From Clostridia bacterium (GTDB lineage: Bacteria > Bacillota > Clostridia > Christensenellales > DTU072), in assembly GCA_017461065.1 (NCBI GenBank), contig JAFTZC010000031.1, forward strand, positions 1-33,553: 33,553 nucleotides of DNA. The letters run 5' to 3'. The position numbers were made by a program, and so were the translations under genes. Shown here in pieces: positions 24,495-31,505 of this stretch. Numbering within the stretch: the first letter of the stretch is position 1; the number at the start of each line of letters is the position of its first letter. The notes beneath the pieces are model-generated. The model made no database searches. It saw only the letters and a program-made list of their open reading frames with translations, and was not told the origin of the DNA.

Positions 24495-24518
24495 AAAACC
24501 GAGCTTACCGCTCGGTTT
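24493..24518. terminator. Terminator hairpin, right copy of a direct repeat
   Basis: Same hairpin as at 23431-23456 in the same orientation, one base different in the loop region. It acts as bidirectional terminator for the XRE gene (+) and the SGNH hydrolase gene (minus, where a T-run follows). Confidence 0.85.
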
Positions 24519-24536
24519 ATCTTTAGGAAAATATTA

Positions 24537-25265
24537 TTAGTCGATTATTTCTTGATAGAAGGCGTTTGCCATTGTCGTTTGGCCGTTTTTGTCGGGGTGA
24601 ATGCCGTCTATCTTGTAGTATTCGGGGTGGTCTTTTGTGAGCGCGTAGGTGTCGACAAGCTCAAGATTGTATTCTTCCGCAAGTTCATATATGGCTTCGT
24701 TAATAAGGTTGATATTAGTGCCGTTAATATCGTACATATAGTCGCCTTCGGTTGCACCGTGGACGAAAAAGCCTGCGTTTACGGTTGCAAGGATAAGCCT
24801 TGGCTTGCTCTCAAGGTTAAGATATATCTCGATAAGCTCACGCTCGGCTTGCTTAAAATACTCTTTGGATACGAAGTTATAAGGCTTGCTATCGTTGGAG
24901 CCGAGCATAAGAATTACGATATCGGGTTGATACGCCTTACTCTTTTGGTAAAGTTTGGTGGCGCGGTAGGAATCTTTGTTGTTTTCTTGGGCAGTTTTAC
25001 CACTAAAACCAAAGTTTTGGACGTGATATTCGTCACCAAGAAGGTGGGAAAGTTGTTTGGGATAGGTGTTTTCAAACCAATTTATAACGCTCATACCATA
25101 GGTGATGCTGTCACCTACGCAAGCCACTTTGATTTGCCCTTCCTTAGCCTTGGTGTGGATATGGAAATTGGTACAACCAACGAACATCGCGGCGCCTACG
25201 CCAATAATAGCAATAAGCACTATCGCTACCAAGAAACCTATGATTTTTCTCTTTAATTTTTTCAT
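24537..25265 (-). CDS. SGNH/GDSL-family hydrolase, membrane-anchored or lipoprotein
   Basis: 242-residue extracytoplasmic esterase/acetylhydrolase. The N-terminus has a lysine-rich start (KKLKRK) and a hydrophobic helix to about residue 30, ending FVGC, which could be a lipobox; otherwise a signal anchor. Catalytic blocks: GDSITYG (block I Ser), GFSGKTA (block II Gly), LGSNDSKPY (block III Asn) and DGIHPDKNG (block V Asp/His). Likely removes acetyl or other esters from cell-wall or external polysaccharide. Own promoter and a GGAG site somewhat far from the ATG. Confidence 0.87.
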   Translation of the reverse strand: MKKLKRKIIGFLVAIVLIAIIGVGAAMFVGCTNFHIHTKAKEGQIKVACVGDSITYGMSVINWFENTYPKQLSHLLGDEYHVQNFGFSGKTAQENNKDSYRATKLYQKSKAYQPDIVILMLGSNDSKPYNFVSKEYFKQAERELIEIYLNLESKPRLILATVNAGFFVHGATEGDYMYDINGTNINLINEAIYELAEEYNLELVDTYALTKDHPEYYKIDGIHPDKNGQTTMANAFYQEIID

Positions 25266-25292
25266 AGTCCTAATCTCCTACTTGATATATTG

Positions 25293-25321
25293 ATTTTAGC
25301 ATAATGCAAAAGGATTATCAA
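25293..25321 (-). promoter_or_regulatory. Promoter of the SGNH hydrolase gene
   Basis: Minus strand TTGATA (25316-25321), 17-bp spacer, TAAAAT (25293-25298). Confidence 0.7.
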
Positions 25322-25369
25322 TAGCAAAATTTGCGATACTCGTAGCTTATAATTTACAAAATTTGTGCG

Positions 25370-25398
25370 TTGACTTGATAAATAGTGCAAGTTACAAT
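25370..25398 (+). promoter_or_regulatory. Promoter of the NlpC/P60 gene (leaderless type)
   Basis: TTGACT (25370-25375), 17-bp spacer, TACAAT (25393-25398), then exactly 6 bases to the ATG at 25405. No Shine-Dalgarno. Confidence 0.75.
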
Positions 25399-25404
25399 GG
25401 TTAT

Positions 25405-26301
25405 ATGAGAAAATTTGCACTTAATATTATAGTATTTATCATACTTGTATCTTGTTCTACCTTTACGTTGGCTTGCGCGGGCGTAGAGTCGGAATCGAAC
25501 GACGACGTTATCTCCGACGTACCAAGCGAGCCACCACTCGCTCCACCAAGTGAGGGTGACGTTAGCGGTGATACGACCACTCCACCCGAAGAACCCGACG
25601 TTGAAGTAGACACGCCCAGCGTACCCGAAGATAGCGAGCCCGAGGACGTTACTCCCACCCCTGCTCCCGTTAGCTACGCATATTATCTTAGCTCTACCAC
25701 CGACGGATTGAACGTTAGGAGCAAAGCAAGCAGTAGCTCCACCCGTCTCGGCTCTATCAACAAAGGGGATATGCTAAGCTTAGTTAGTAAGGAAGGCAGT
25801 TGGTACAAAACGGTATACAAAGAGAAAACGGCGTACGTTAGTGCCGATTACGTAAAAATAGTCAAAATTGCCAAAACGAGCGACGATATTGAAAAGGTAA
25901 TTGACGTAGGGCTAAAGCTACTCGGCCACCCCTACGTATACGGCTCGGAGCGATACCATTGGGGCAACGGAAAACTCAACACCAACTTCGAGAAAGGTAA
26001 ATACGATTGCTCGGCACTTATGCAATATATGTTTTATAAGGGTAGCGGTGACCTGCTTGAAGTAACGAGCAAAAAGCAATACTACCAAGGCAGTAAGGTA
26101 GATACCCTAAAGCGTGGCGACCTAATGTTTTTCACCAACGCAAACGGCTACAATTCAACTGGCATAAACCGAGTTAGGCACGTAGGAATGTATCTCGGTG
26201 ACAACTATATTTTACATACTGCAAGCGACTACGCCGTAATCGAGCCCATTTCTCAATTAAGATGGAGCTACTTTATAACCGCAAAACGAATTATTGCATA
26301 A
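25405..26301 (+). CDS. SH3-NlpC/P60 cell-wall endopeptidase, lipoprotein
   Basis: 298-residue secreted peptidoglycan hydrolase. The N-terminal signal has a lipobox-like LVSC (Cys about residue 17). A Pro/Glu/Asp-rich spacer of about 60 residues crosses the outer wall. A bacterial SH3 domain (TDGLNVRSKASSSSTRLGSI...) and a C-terminal NlpC/P60 domain follow, with the catalytic Cys in KYDCSALMQYMF and His in RHVGMYLG. It likely cuts gamma-glutamyl-diamino acid bonds in wall peptides. The start at 25405 is chosen because the promoter lies just upstream and the frame before it is promoter sequence. Leaderless start. Confidence 0.9.
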   Translation: MRKFALNIIVFIILVSCSTFTLACAGVESESNDDVISDVPSEPPLAPPSEGDVSGDTTTPPEEPDVEVDTPSVPEDSEPEDVTPTPAPVSYAYYLSSTTDGLNVRSKASSSSTRLGSINKGDMLSLVSKEGSWYKTVYKEKTAYVSADYVKIVKIAKTSDDIEKVIDVGLKLLGHPYVYGSERYHWGNGKLNTNFEKGKYDCSALMQYMFYKGSGDLLEVTSKKQYYQGSKVDTLKRGDLMFFTNANGYNSTGINRVRHVGMYLGDNYILHTASDYAVIEPISQLRWSYFITAKRIIA

Positions 26302-26302
26302 T

Positions 26303-26326
26303 AAAAAGCCGATTTCTCGGCTTTTT
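26303..26326. terminator. Bidirectional terminator between NlpC/P60 and VWA genes
   Basis: 10-bp stem AAAAAGCCGA / TCGGCTTTTT with a 4-base loop between convergent genes. Confidence 0.88.
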
Positions 26327-26338
26327 ACGTTCTAAAGG

Positions 26339-27874
26339 CTAATAACCTAAGTTTTCGCGATACTTTTTAACGACCTCCCTAAACTCTGCCTTGAACTCGT
26401 CGCCACTTAAATCAAGCGCTTCAAGGCGAGCAATCAAGGTGTTTAGGTTGGCGCTTCCTTTATACTCGGATTCTCTCAAAATCAGCGCAAACTCTATTAC
26501 GGATACGATAAATTTATCTTGGTCGGTCATCACTTCGTGATAGATTGCTCTTGATACGTCGAAGCTCAAAGTTTGTTCTACAGGGTCCACCCCTTCAGTC
26601 TCTACCGGAGATTTGTATTTGAGCGTTACGGCGCCAAGGCTAACGTCGGCTGGGATTTCTACCTCTTTGAGCTTTACTTCGTACACTACCGTAACGGTGT
26701 GTCCGCTTCCAAGCTCGCCTGCATCGGTGTTTGCATCGTTGAACTCATCTTCAGTTAGGAGCTTGTTTTCATACCCTATCAAACGATAGCTATCGATATA
26801 CTCGGTATTGAAAGTTACGCTTGCTTTGACGTCCTTTGCAACCGTTACGAGCGAGCCACCTATATCGGTTACCAACGCCTTTTGTGCTTCCTTTACGCTG
26901 TCAATATAGCTATAGGTGCCGTTTCCGTTAAGCGCAAGCGTTTCCATAAGGTCGGATTTCAAATTGCCCGTACCAAAGCCGTATACCGAAAAATATATGC
27001 CCGTTGCTCTCTTTTCGGATATAAATTCCTTTAGGGCGTCGTTACTGCTAAGTCCAACGTTAAAATCACCGTCGGTTGCAAGGATAACCCTATTGTTGCC
27101 ACCCTCTATAAAATACTCCTCGGCTACTTGGTACGCTGTTTGAATTCCCTTGCTACCTGCTGTTGAGCCACCTGCCGAAAGGTCTTCAATTACGGCGTTA
27201 ATCTTTTGTTTTTCGTTACCATACGCACCTTTGAGCGCTACTTTGTCGTTTCCGGCGTAGGTTACGATAGAAACCCTATCTTCGGCGTTTAGATTTTCGG
27301 TTAGCATACTGAATGCCTGTTGTACGAGTGGAAGCTTATCGGAGCTATACATTGAGCCACTTACGTCAATTAGGAAAACCAAATTATTTTTAACTTCTTG
27401 GAACTCAACTTCCTTAGACGCAAGCCCTATGGTGAAGAGCACCGTTTCGGAGTTATAAGGATTGTCAAAAGCAGAGCAAGTCATAGCCATAATATCGTCG
27501 CTCCTGGGATATACGTAATCGTAGCTAAAATAGTTTAGCATTTCTTCCACCCTAACGGAATCCTTAGAAATGCTTGCATAGCCGTCCATAATTCTTTTAC
27601 GAAGTATGGGATAGCTTGCAGTATTTGCGTCAATCGAAAAATAACTCGTGTTCTCCGTTTCGGCGCTAACGAATGGATTTTCTACGATTTCCGTATAACT
27701 TTCTCCATCGAGAGCGGAATCAGACTCCGACTCGTCATAATAGCCGGTAGAATTGTTGGGTTTGTAGGAATCGTCGTAGCCGTCTTTATCAGCAGAACTA
27801 CAAGCTATAAGCGAAAACAATAAAGTAAAAGTAAGAACGATAACGGGAACGATAATAAGAATTTTCTTTTTCAT
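26339..27874 (-). CDS. YfbK-like von Willebrand factor A lipoprotein
   Basis: 511-residue surface lipoprotein: signal peptide ending in the lipobox LIAC (about residue 24), an acidic Ser/Asp/Tyr-rich spacer, then the YfbK-type N-terminal domain (TSYFSIDANTASYPILRKRI). The VWA domain has an intact MIDAS (DVSGSMYS, later a conserved Thr and ATDGDFNVG), followed by a C-terminal domain (EFALILRESEYKGSANLNTLIARL). It probably binds a protein partner through a divalent metal. The start is the ATG at 27874, supported by the signal peptide; the frame upstream holds the promoter and a weak AAGGG site precedes it. Confidence 0.88.
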   Translation of the reverse strand: MKKKILIIVPVIVLTFTLLFSLIACSSADKDGYDDSYKPNNSTGYYDESESDSALDGESYTEIVENPFVSAETENTSYFSIDANTASYPILRKRIMDGYASISKDSVRVEEMLNYFSYDYVYPRSDDIMAMTCSAFDNPYNSETVLFTIGLASKEVEFQEVKNNLVFLIDVSGSMYSSDKLPLVQQAFSMLTENLNAEDRVSIVTYAGNDKVALKGAYGNEKQKINAVIEDLSAGGSTAGSKGIQTAYQVAEEYFIEGGNNRVILATDGDFNVGLSSNDALKEFISEKRATGIYFSVYGFGTGNLKSDLMETLALNGNGTYSYIDSVKEAQKALVTDIGGSLVTVAKDVKASVTFNTEYIDSYRLIGYENKLLTEDEFNDANTDAGELGSGHTVTVVYEVKLKEVEIPADVSLGAVTLKYKSPVETEGVDPVEQTLSFDVSRAIYHEVMTDQDKFIVSVIEFALILRESEYKGSANLNTLIARLEALDLSGDEFKAEFREVVKKYRENLGY

Positions 27875-27895
27875 AACTATACGCCCTTTTTCTTT

Positions 27896-27924
27896 ATTGT
27901 ATGCTATGAACACGGATATGTCAA
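27896..27924 (-). promoter_or_regulatory. Promoter of the VWA lipoprotein gene
   Basis: Minus strand TTGACA (27919-27924), 17-bp spacer, TACAAT (27896-27901). Immediately upstream is copy A of a repeated 41-base element. Confidence 0.8.
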
Positions 27925-27960
27925 TGATGGTAAAATGTTACTTATGTGAAATTATTGTGT
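27920..27960 (-). repeat. Upstream element, copy A
   Basis: 41-base block matching 28622-28662 at 35 of 41 positions, same orientation and the same place relative to the following -35 box. Confidence 0.75.
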
Positions 27961-27982
27961 AAAAAATGGATATTTAATACAA

Positions 27983-28006
27983 AAAGCTCCATTATCTTGG
28001 AGCTTT
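27983..28006 (-). terminator. Terminator of the small-protein gene
   Basis: 9-bp stem AAAGCTCCA / TGGAGCTTT with a 6-base loop and a T-run on the minus strand, just after the stop of the 37-residue gene. Confidence 0.8.
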
Positions 28007-28010
28007 AACG

Positions 28011-28124
28011 TTATAAATCGTCTGCGTCTTGGGTGGGCGCGCCACCGTCAACGGGTACACCCGTGTACTGTCCGAGTGGGTCGTTTTTAGATGGTTGCGG
28101 TTTTGGGATTTTTATCTTTTTCAT
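28011..28124 (-). CDS. Small protein of 37 residues, unknown function
   Basis: Short gene starting MKKIKIPKPQPS, with the core DPLGQYTGVP and the acidic end PTQDADDL. I recall similar small uncharacterised proteins in Clostridia that combine a DPxGxYTG core with a QDADDL ending, but cannot verify this. It is supported by a strong AAAGGAGA site 5 bases before the ATG, a terminator right after the stop, and position in a transcript 33 bases behind the 136-residue membrane protein. The start codon and ribosome binding site lie in a hairpin. Basic N-terminus and acidic C-terminus, no membrane helix. Confidence 0.72.
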   Translation of the reverse strand: MKKIKIPKPQPSKNDPLGQYTGVPVDGGAPTQDADDL

Positions 28125-28148
28125 ACTATCTCCTTTGGGAATAGTATG
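28122..28148 (-). promoter_or_regulatory. Hairpin enclosing the ribosome binding site and start codon of the small protein
   Basis: Perfect 8-base arms CATACTAT / ATAGTATG (28141-28148 and 28122-28129); the second arm ends in the ATG itself and the 11-base loop contains the Shine-Dalgarno. Inner CC/GG pairs could tighten it. Suggests translational control or coupling. Confidence 0.65.
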
Positions 28149-28157
28149 AGTATATTG

Positions 28158-28568
28158 CTATTTTTTATCCAGCTTTTTCGTTGGGATAAAGGATAGCACC
28201 ATATTGGCAAGCAACAAAACTGCAATTATAATGCTTAGAGCCGTGATATACTCTGCTTGTCGTATCAAGGGCAAAACCGACACCACAAAGGCAAGGGATG
28301 AAAAAACGATTATAGTGGTTTCGAGCCCATTCTTTTTTACGAAGAATGCAACTATACATAGTATTAGCAAGATACAAGTGAGAATGGCGCAAATCATAGG
28401 TGTAAATTGTCCGTATCCATACGCTATCGGGTCAAAATAAGCAACCTTTTGCAATCTATACCCTGCGCCCTCAGGCGTAACCCATGTCCATATCATCACA
28501 AAGCCATAGGGCAAAGCTTCCAAAACGATAGTGATGGCAGTAACACAAAGCATAATTATCTTCTTCAT
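28158..28568 (-). CDS. Small integral membrane protein, unknown
   Basis: 136 residues with four predicted membrane helices (about 4-28, 55-79, 83-101 and 107-128) and a basic C-terminal tail (KKLDKK). The first hydrophobic segment could be mistaken for a signal peptide. No family is recognised. A good AGGAGG site precedes the ATG. It has its own promoter with copy B of the 41-base element upstream, and is followed by the small-protein gene in the same transcript. Confidence 0.75.
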   Translation of the reverse strand: MKKIIMLCVTAITIVLEALPYGFVMIWTWVTPEGAGYRLQKVAYFDPIAYGYGQFTPMICAILTCILLILCIVAFFVKKNGLETTIIVFSSLAFVVSVLPLIRQAEYITALSIIIAVLLLANMVLSFIPTKKLDKK

Positions 28569-28598
28569 AGTGTCCTCCTATCATTTTCCCCTAATTTC

Positions 28599-28626
28599 AT
28601 TATATCACCATATAGCATTAAGTCAA
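28599..28626 (-). promoter_or_regulatory. Promoter of the small membrane protein gene
   Basis: Minus strand TTGACT (28621-28626), 16-bp spacer, TATAAT (28599-28604). Confidence 0.78.
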
Positions 28627-28662
28627 TGATAGTATAATGTTACTTTCGTGAAATATTTGTGT
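28622..28662 (-). repeat. Upstream element, copy B
   Basis: Partner of the block at 27920-27960 (35 of 41 identical), again directly upstream of and overlapping a -35 box. Confidence 0.75.
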
Positions 28663-28686
28663 GTAATGCTGGCAGTATATAGAAAA

Positions 28687-28716
28687 GCGCACTACGATTT
28701 TGATTGTGTAGTGCGC
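28687..28716 (-). terminator. Terminator of the MATE-kinase gene
   Basis: 9-bp stem GCGCACTAC / GTAGTGCGC with a 12-base loop, followed by TTTTC on the minus strand. Confidence 0.8.
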
Positions 28717-28722
28717 TCCTTT

Positions 28723-30705
28723 TTATTGTAAATACGCCAAAATAATTTCAGCGGTTTTATCAATACCGATTGAGCTATCTATACATAGATTGTAATTTTT
28801 GCTATCTCCCCATTCCTGTCCGGAGATGTTTTTATAGTATGATGCTCTTGCTATATCGGACTTCTTGATGAACTTTTGAGCCTTTTCTTCGCTGTCACCA
28901 TACACTTCCATAACGCGCTTAATGCGATATTCTTCGGGCGCAGAGATAAAAATTCTTACAACGTTTTCATAATCTCTCAAAACGTAGTCAGCCGCCCTAC
29001 CAACGATAACGCAACTACCATTATCTGCGATCTTGCGTATAATCTTATCTTGAGCAACTATCGCCTGTTGTATTACGTTCGTACTCAAGTATAAGCTATG
29101 TAACATATCGGGCGCATTCATATTTATATTGGAAATAAACTCCTTGTCAAGACCACTTTCCTGGGCGGCAAGAGCTGTCATCTCCTTATAATAGAATGGT
29201 ATTCCCAACCTTTCTGCAACAATCTTTCCTATTTGCTTGCCAGATGATCCGTGTTGACGTGCAATCGTTATAACAACGCCTTTCTTTGATGGTGCTATAA
29301 CCTTTTGCTCCTGTTCTTTCTTTATAATAGGCTTCAAACTTCTCATAAAGACAATGGTAAGCACAAGTGCCACCAACATCGCAACAAAGTCAGCTGAAGG
29401 TGATGCAAATAAAATGCCTTCTATACCAAAGAACATCGGTAATACGATAATTAGTGGTATAAAACATACGATATCCCTTATCATTGATGCAACGACGGCA
29501 CAAATTGGCTTACCTACTGCTTGGAAGAAAATGGACGTCATCTTTATAAAGCAAGTGAAGATTACAAACATCAAAAAGATACGGAAAGTCTTTTCACCAA
29601 ATTCCCAGTAATCATCGGGGTTGGGGATATTGGTAGGATTGCCAAACATACTTACCACTGCTTTGGGTGCGAGTTCAAATAGCAACGTGGATACAACACC
29701 TATCACTATTGTACAAAGTAAAATTTTGAAGTACAACTCTTTTACTCTATCGTACTTTTTAGCTCCCATATTGTAGCTAATAATGGGCTGACAGCCAAGC
29801 ACGATACCGACGACAAGGTTTACCACTACGGTAAACACCTTACTCTCAATACCAATGATGGCAATCGGTATATCAATACCATACTTAGACATTGCACCAT
29901 ATTTTGCAAGCATAATATTGCATACAAGAGAAATAACGACTATAGTCATTTGGGTAATAAATGATGAGGCGCCAAGTTGTACGGCACCTTTTACTTCCTT
30001 AAAGTCGGGTATAAAGCTTCTCCAGGACAACTTGAACGTCTTCGTTCGGAAGATATATGCAAAACTGATAGCAAACGATACGACTTGACCGATAACGGTA
30101 GCAACAGCCGCCCCTGTCATACCCCACTTGCAAGCAAAGATAAATACAGGGTCAAGAATGATGTTAGTAACGGCACCTGCAAGCATGGAAACCATTGACC
30201 AAGTAGGGCTACCATCGGCACGGATGACGGCATTGAACATATTTGACAACATGTAAATGGGGAAGAATGCAAGTATCCAGTTAAAATACTCTATTGCATA
30301 GCCTATACTGTTTTCCGACGCACCAAAAAGTGTAAGAATTTCCTTTTTGAGTGGGAAGAAAATTGCCATAAGAATTAGGCTTACAACAAGAGTTAAAGTT
30401 AGTCCTGTACCTATTGCTTTATGTGCATTTTGAGCGCTCTTTTTACCCTGACAAATGTTAAGATATGCGGCACAGCCATCACCAAAACACCAAGCAAAAG
30501 CTTGGGATATAATGAATATTGGGAAAACCACGCCCGTTGCAGCGTTACCAAGAGCCGAAAGCTCACTATTACCAATAAAAATTTGGTCTACGATGTTATA
30601 AAGTGCACTTACCAACAAAGATAACACACAAGGAATAGAAAATTTCAAAATAAGTTTTGTTATTTTCTCCGTACCTAAAAATTGAGAAGATTGGCTTTGA
30701 TCCAT
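28723..30705 (-). CDS. MATE-family exporter fused to a cytidylate-kinase-like domain
   Basis: 660-residue two-part protein. Residues about 10-460 are a MATE multidrug/toxin extrusion transporter with about 12 helices (IPCVLSLLVSALYNIVDQIFIG; NAVIRADGSPTWSM). From about 475 to the end is a soluble domain of the cytidylate kinase-like type: VVITIARQHGSSGKQIGKIV (P-loop-like GSSGKQ), AERLGIPFYYKEM, GSCVIVGRAADYVL, RVMEVYGDSEEKA. The second domain would sit in the cytoplasm and may bind or phosphorylate a nucleotide-like ligand; coupling to export is unproven. Continuous frame, AGGAGG site. Own promoter with a leader of about 120 bases containing two hairpins. Confidence 0.9.
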   Translation of the reverse strand: MDQSQSSQFLGTEKITKLILKFSIPCVLSLLVSALYNIVDQIFIGNSELSALGNAATGVVFPIFIISQAFAWCFGDGCAAYLNICQGKKSAQNAHKAIGTGLTLTLVVSLILMAIFFPLKKEILTLFGASENSIGYAIEYFNWILAFFPIYMLSNMFNAVIRADGSPTWSMVSMLAGAVTNIILDPVFIFACKWGMTGAAVATVIGQVVSFAISFAYIFRTKTFKLSWRSFIPDFKEVKGAVQLGASSFITQMTIVVISLVCNIMLAKYGAMSKYGIDIPIAIIGIESKVFTVVVNLVVGIVLGCQPIISYNMGAKKYDRVKELYFKILLCTIVIGVVSTLLFELAPKAVVSMFGNPTNIPNPDDYWEFGEKTFRIFLMFVIFTCFIKMTSIFFQAVGKPICAVVASMIRDIVCFIPLIIVLPMFFGIEGILFASPSADFVAMLVALVLTIVFMRSLKPIIKKEQEQKVIAPSKKGVVITIARQHGSSGKQIGKIVAERLGIPFYYKEMTALAAQESGLDKEFISNINMNAPDMLHSLYLSTNVIQQAIVAQDKIIRKIADNGSCVIVGRAADYVLRDYENVVRIFISAPEEYRIKRVMEVYGDSEEKAQKFIKKSDIARASYYKNISGQEWGDSKNYNLCIDSSIGIDKTAEIILAYLQ

Positions 30706-30735
30706 AAAGTCCTCCTAAATAATTTTGGAGTCTTT
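30706..30735 (-). promoter_or_regulatory. Ribosome-binding-site hairpin of the MATE-kinase gene
   Basis: In the minus RNA, AAAGACTCC (30735-30727) can pair with GGAGGACTTT (30715-30706), 8 pairs with a small internal loop, burying the Shine-Dalgarno right before the ATG. Confidence 0.55.
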
Positions 30736-30779
30736 ATCCGAGAAAAAGCTACCTGAAAACTGCGAAGAACATAAAATTA

Positions 30780-30811
30780 GGAGCGTAGAACCTGTCGTGA
30801 TTCTACGCTCC
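30780..30811 (-). promoter_or_regulatory. Long hairpin early in the MATE-kinase leader
   Basis: Perfect 11-base arms GGAGCGTAGAA / TTCTACGCTCC with a 10-base centre, close to the predicted transcript start. No T-run, so not a simple terminator. Confidence 0.7.
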
Positions 30812-30831
30812 CAAAGCTGTTCGACTTGTGT

Positions 30832-30860
30832 ATTTTAGCACAAAAGAAATTTTAGGTCAA
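30832..30860 (-). promoter_or_regulatory. Promoter of the MATE-kinase gene
   Basis: Minus strand TTGACC (30855-30860), 17-bp spacer, TAAAAT (30832-30837). Predicted start near 30825 gives a leader of about 120 bases. Confidence 0.8.
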
Positions 30861-30893
30861 GTTAATGGCGCCAAAAGTCCTATTCTAAATGGG

Positions 30894-31496
30894 TTACTCA
30901 TTGTCAGGTTGCTGACCATCGTGTGCTTTCCATTTACATTCAGTCAACTCAAACTCACTAAACTTTGCTATAAACGAAGAGTTTTCAGCACTACAAGCAT
31001 AAATACCAAACTGAATCTCATCCTTTGCGTTAAACATGTGACATATACGCATTTGCTTGAAATTAACTCCATCAAAAGAGTTTTCAATACAAAAATCATC
31101 TTCTCGGCGACTCAAACGAAACCAAACTTTCTTGATGCTTGCATCGACGTCTACCGATGCCCAATCGGAGTATCCATTGTTGGTAACTACACTTCCAAGT
31201 CGTTGTATAACATCGTTTTCGTATTCCACAGATGCTTTGAGCCAATTGTCACTATCAAGATACATTATTATACCACTTTGGTCGTATCTGACCTTTGTGT
31301 CAAACTCTGTCTTTACCACAAATGAAAAAAACTTTTCAGTTGTGAGCATTTGTAGTGCTGGAGCATTATCATTTCTAAAATGATAGTATGTCCTTTGCCA
31401 TAAATCGGTGAAAGGTTCGGTTATAATTTTCACACTATCGTCGCCAACAAAATATTGTTTTGGCGCTCTTATCCACTTCATTTCTTTTATATTCAT
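30894..31496 (-). CDS. DUF1349 concanavalin-like protein
   Basis: 200-residue soluble beta-sandwich protein of the DUF1349 family (lectin/glucanase-like fold): TDLWQRTYYHFRNDNAP, then SGIIMYLDSDNWLKASVEYEN and WFRLSRREDDFCIENSFDGVNF. Members are thought to bind or act on carbohydrate, but no activity is established here. No signal peptide, so cytoplasmic. Co-transcribed 9 bases behind the CPBP protease and the GH4 glycosidase, which supports a sugar-related role. Confidence 0.8.
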   Translation of the reverse strand: MNIKEMKWIRAPKQYFVGDDSVKIITEPFTDLWQRTYYHFRNDNAPALQMLTTEKFFSFVVKTEFDTKVRYDQSGIIMYLDSDNWLKASVEYENDVIQRLGSVVTNNGYSDWASVDVDASIKKVWFRLSRREDDFCIENSFDGVNFKQMRICHMFNAKDEIQFGIYACSAENSSFIAKFSEFELTECKWKAHDGQQPDNE

Positions 31497-31505
31497 AATT
31501 TTCCC

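Noticed and set aside
24552..25256. Open frame of about 234 codons on the + strand opposite the SGNH hydrolase gene
   Set aside because: Antisense shadow of a gene with clear GDSIT and DGIHP motifs; no promoter or ribosome binding site for it.
30780..30811. Resemblance to a guanidine-II (mini-ykkC) riboswitch because the hairpin loop contains ACGA and the gene is an exporter
   Set aside because: Guanidine-II needs two hairpins each capped by an ACGR tetraloop closed by pairs; here there is one long stem and the ACGA is not in a closed tetraloop.
30832..31325. Possible coding frame on the + strand opposite the DUF1349 gene
   Set aside because: Overlaps the DUF1349 gene antisense and the MATE promoter; no start signals.
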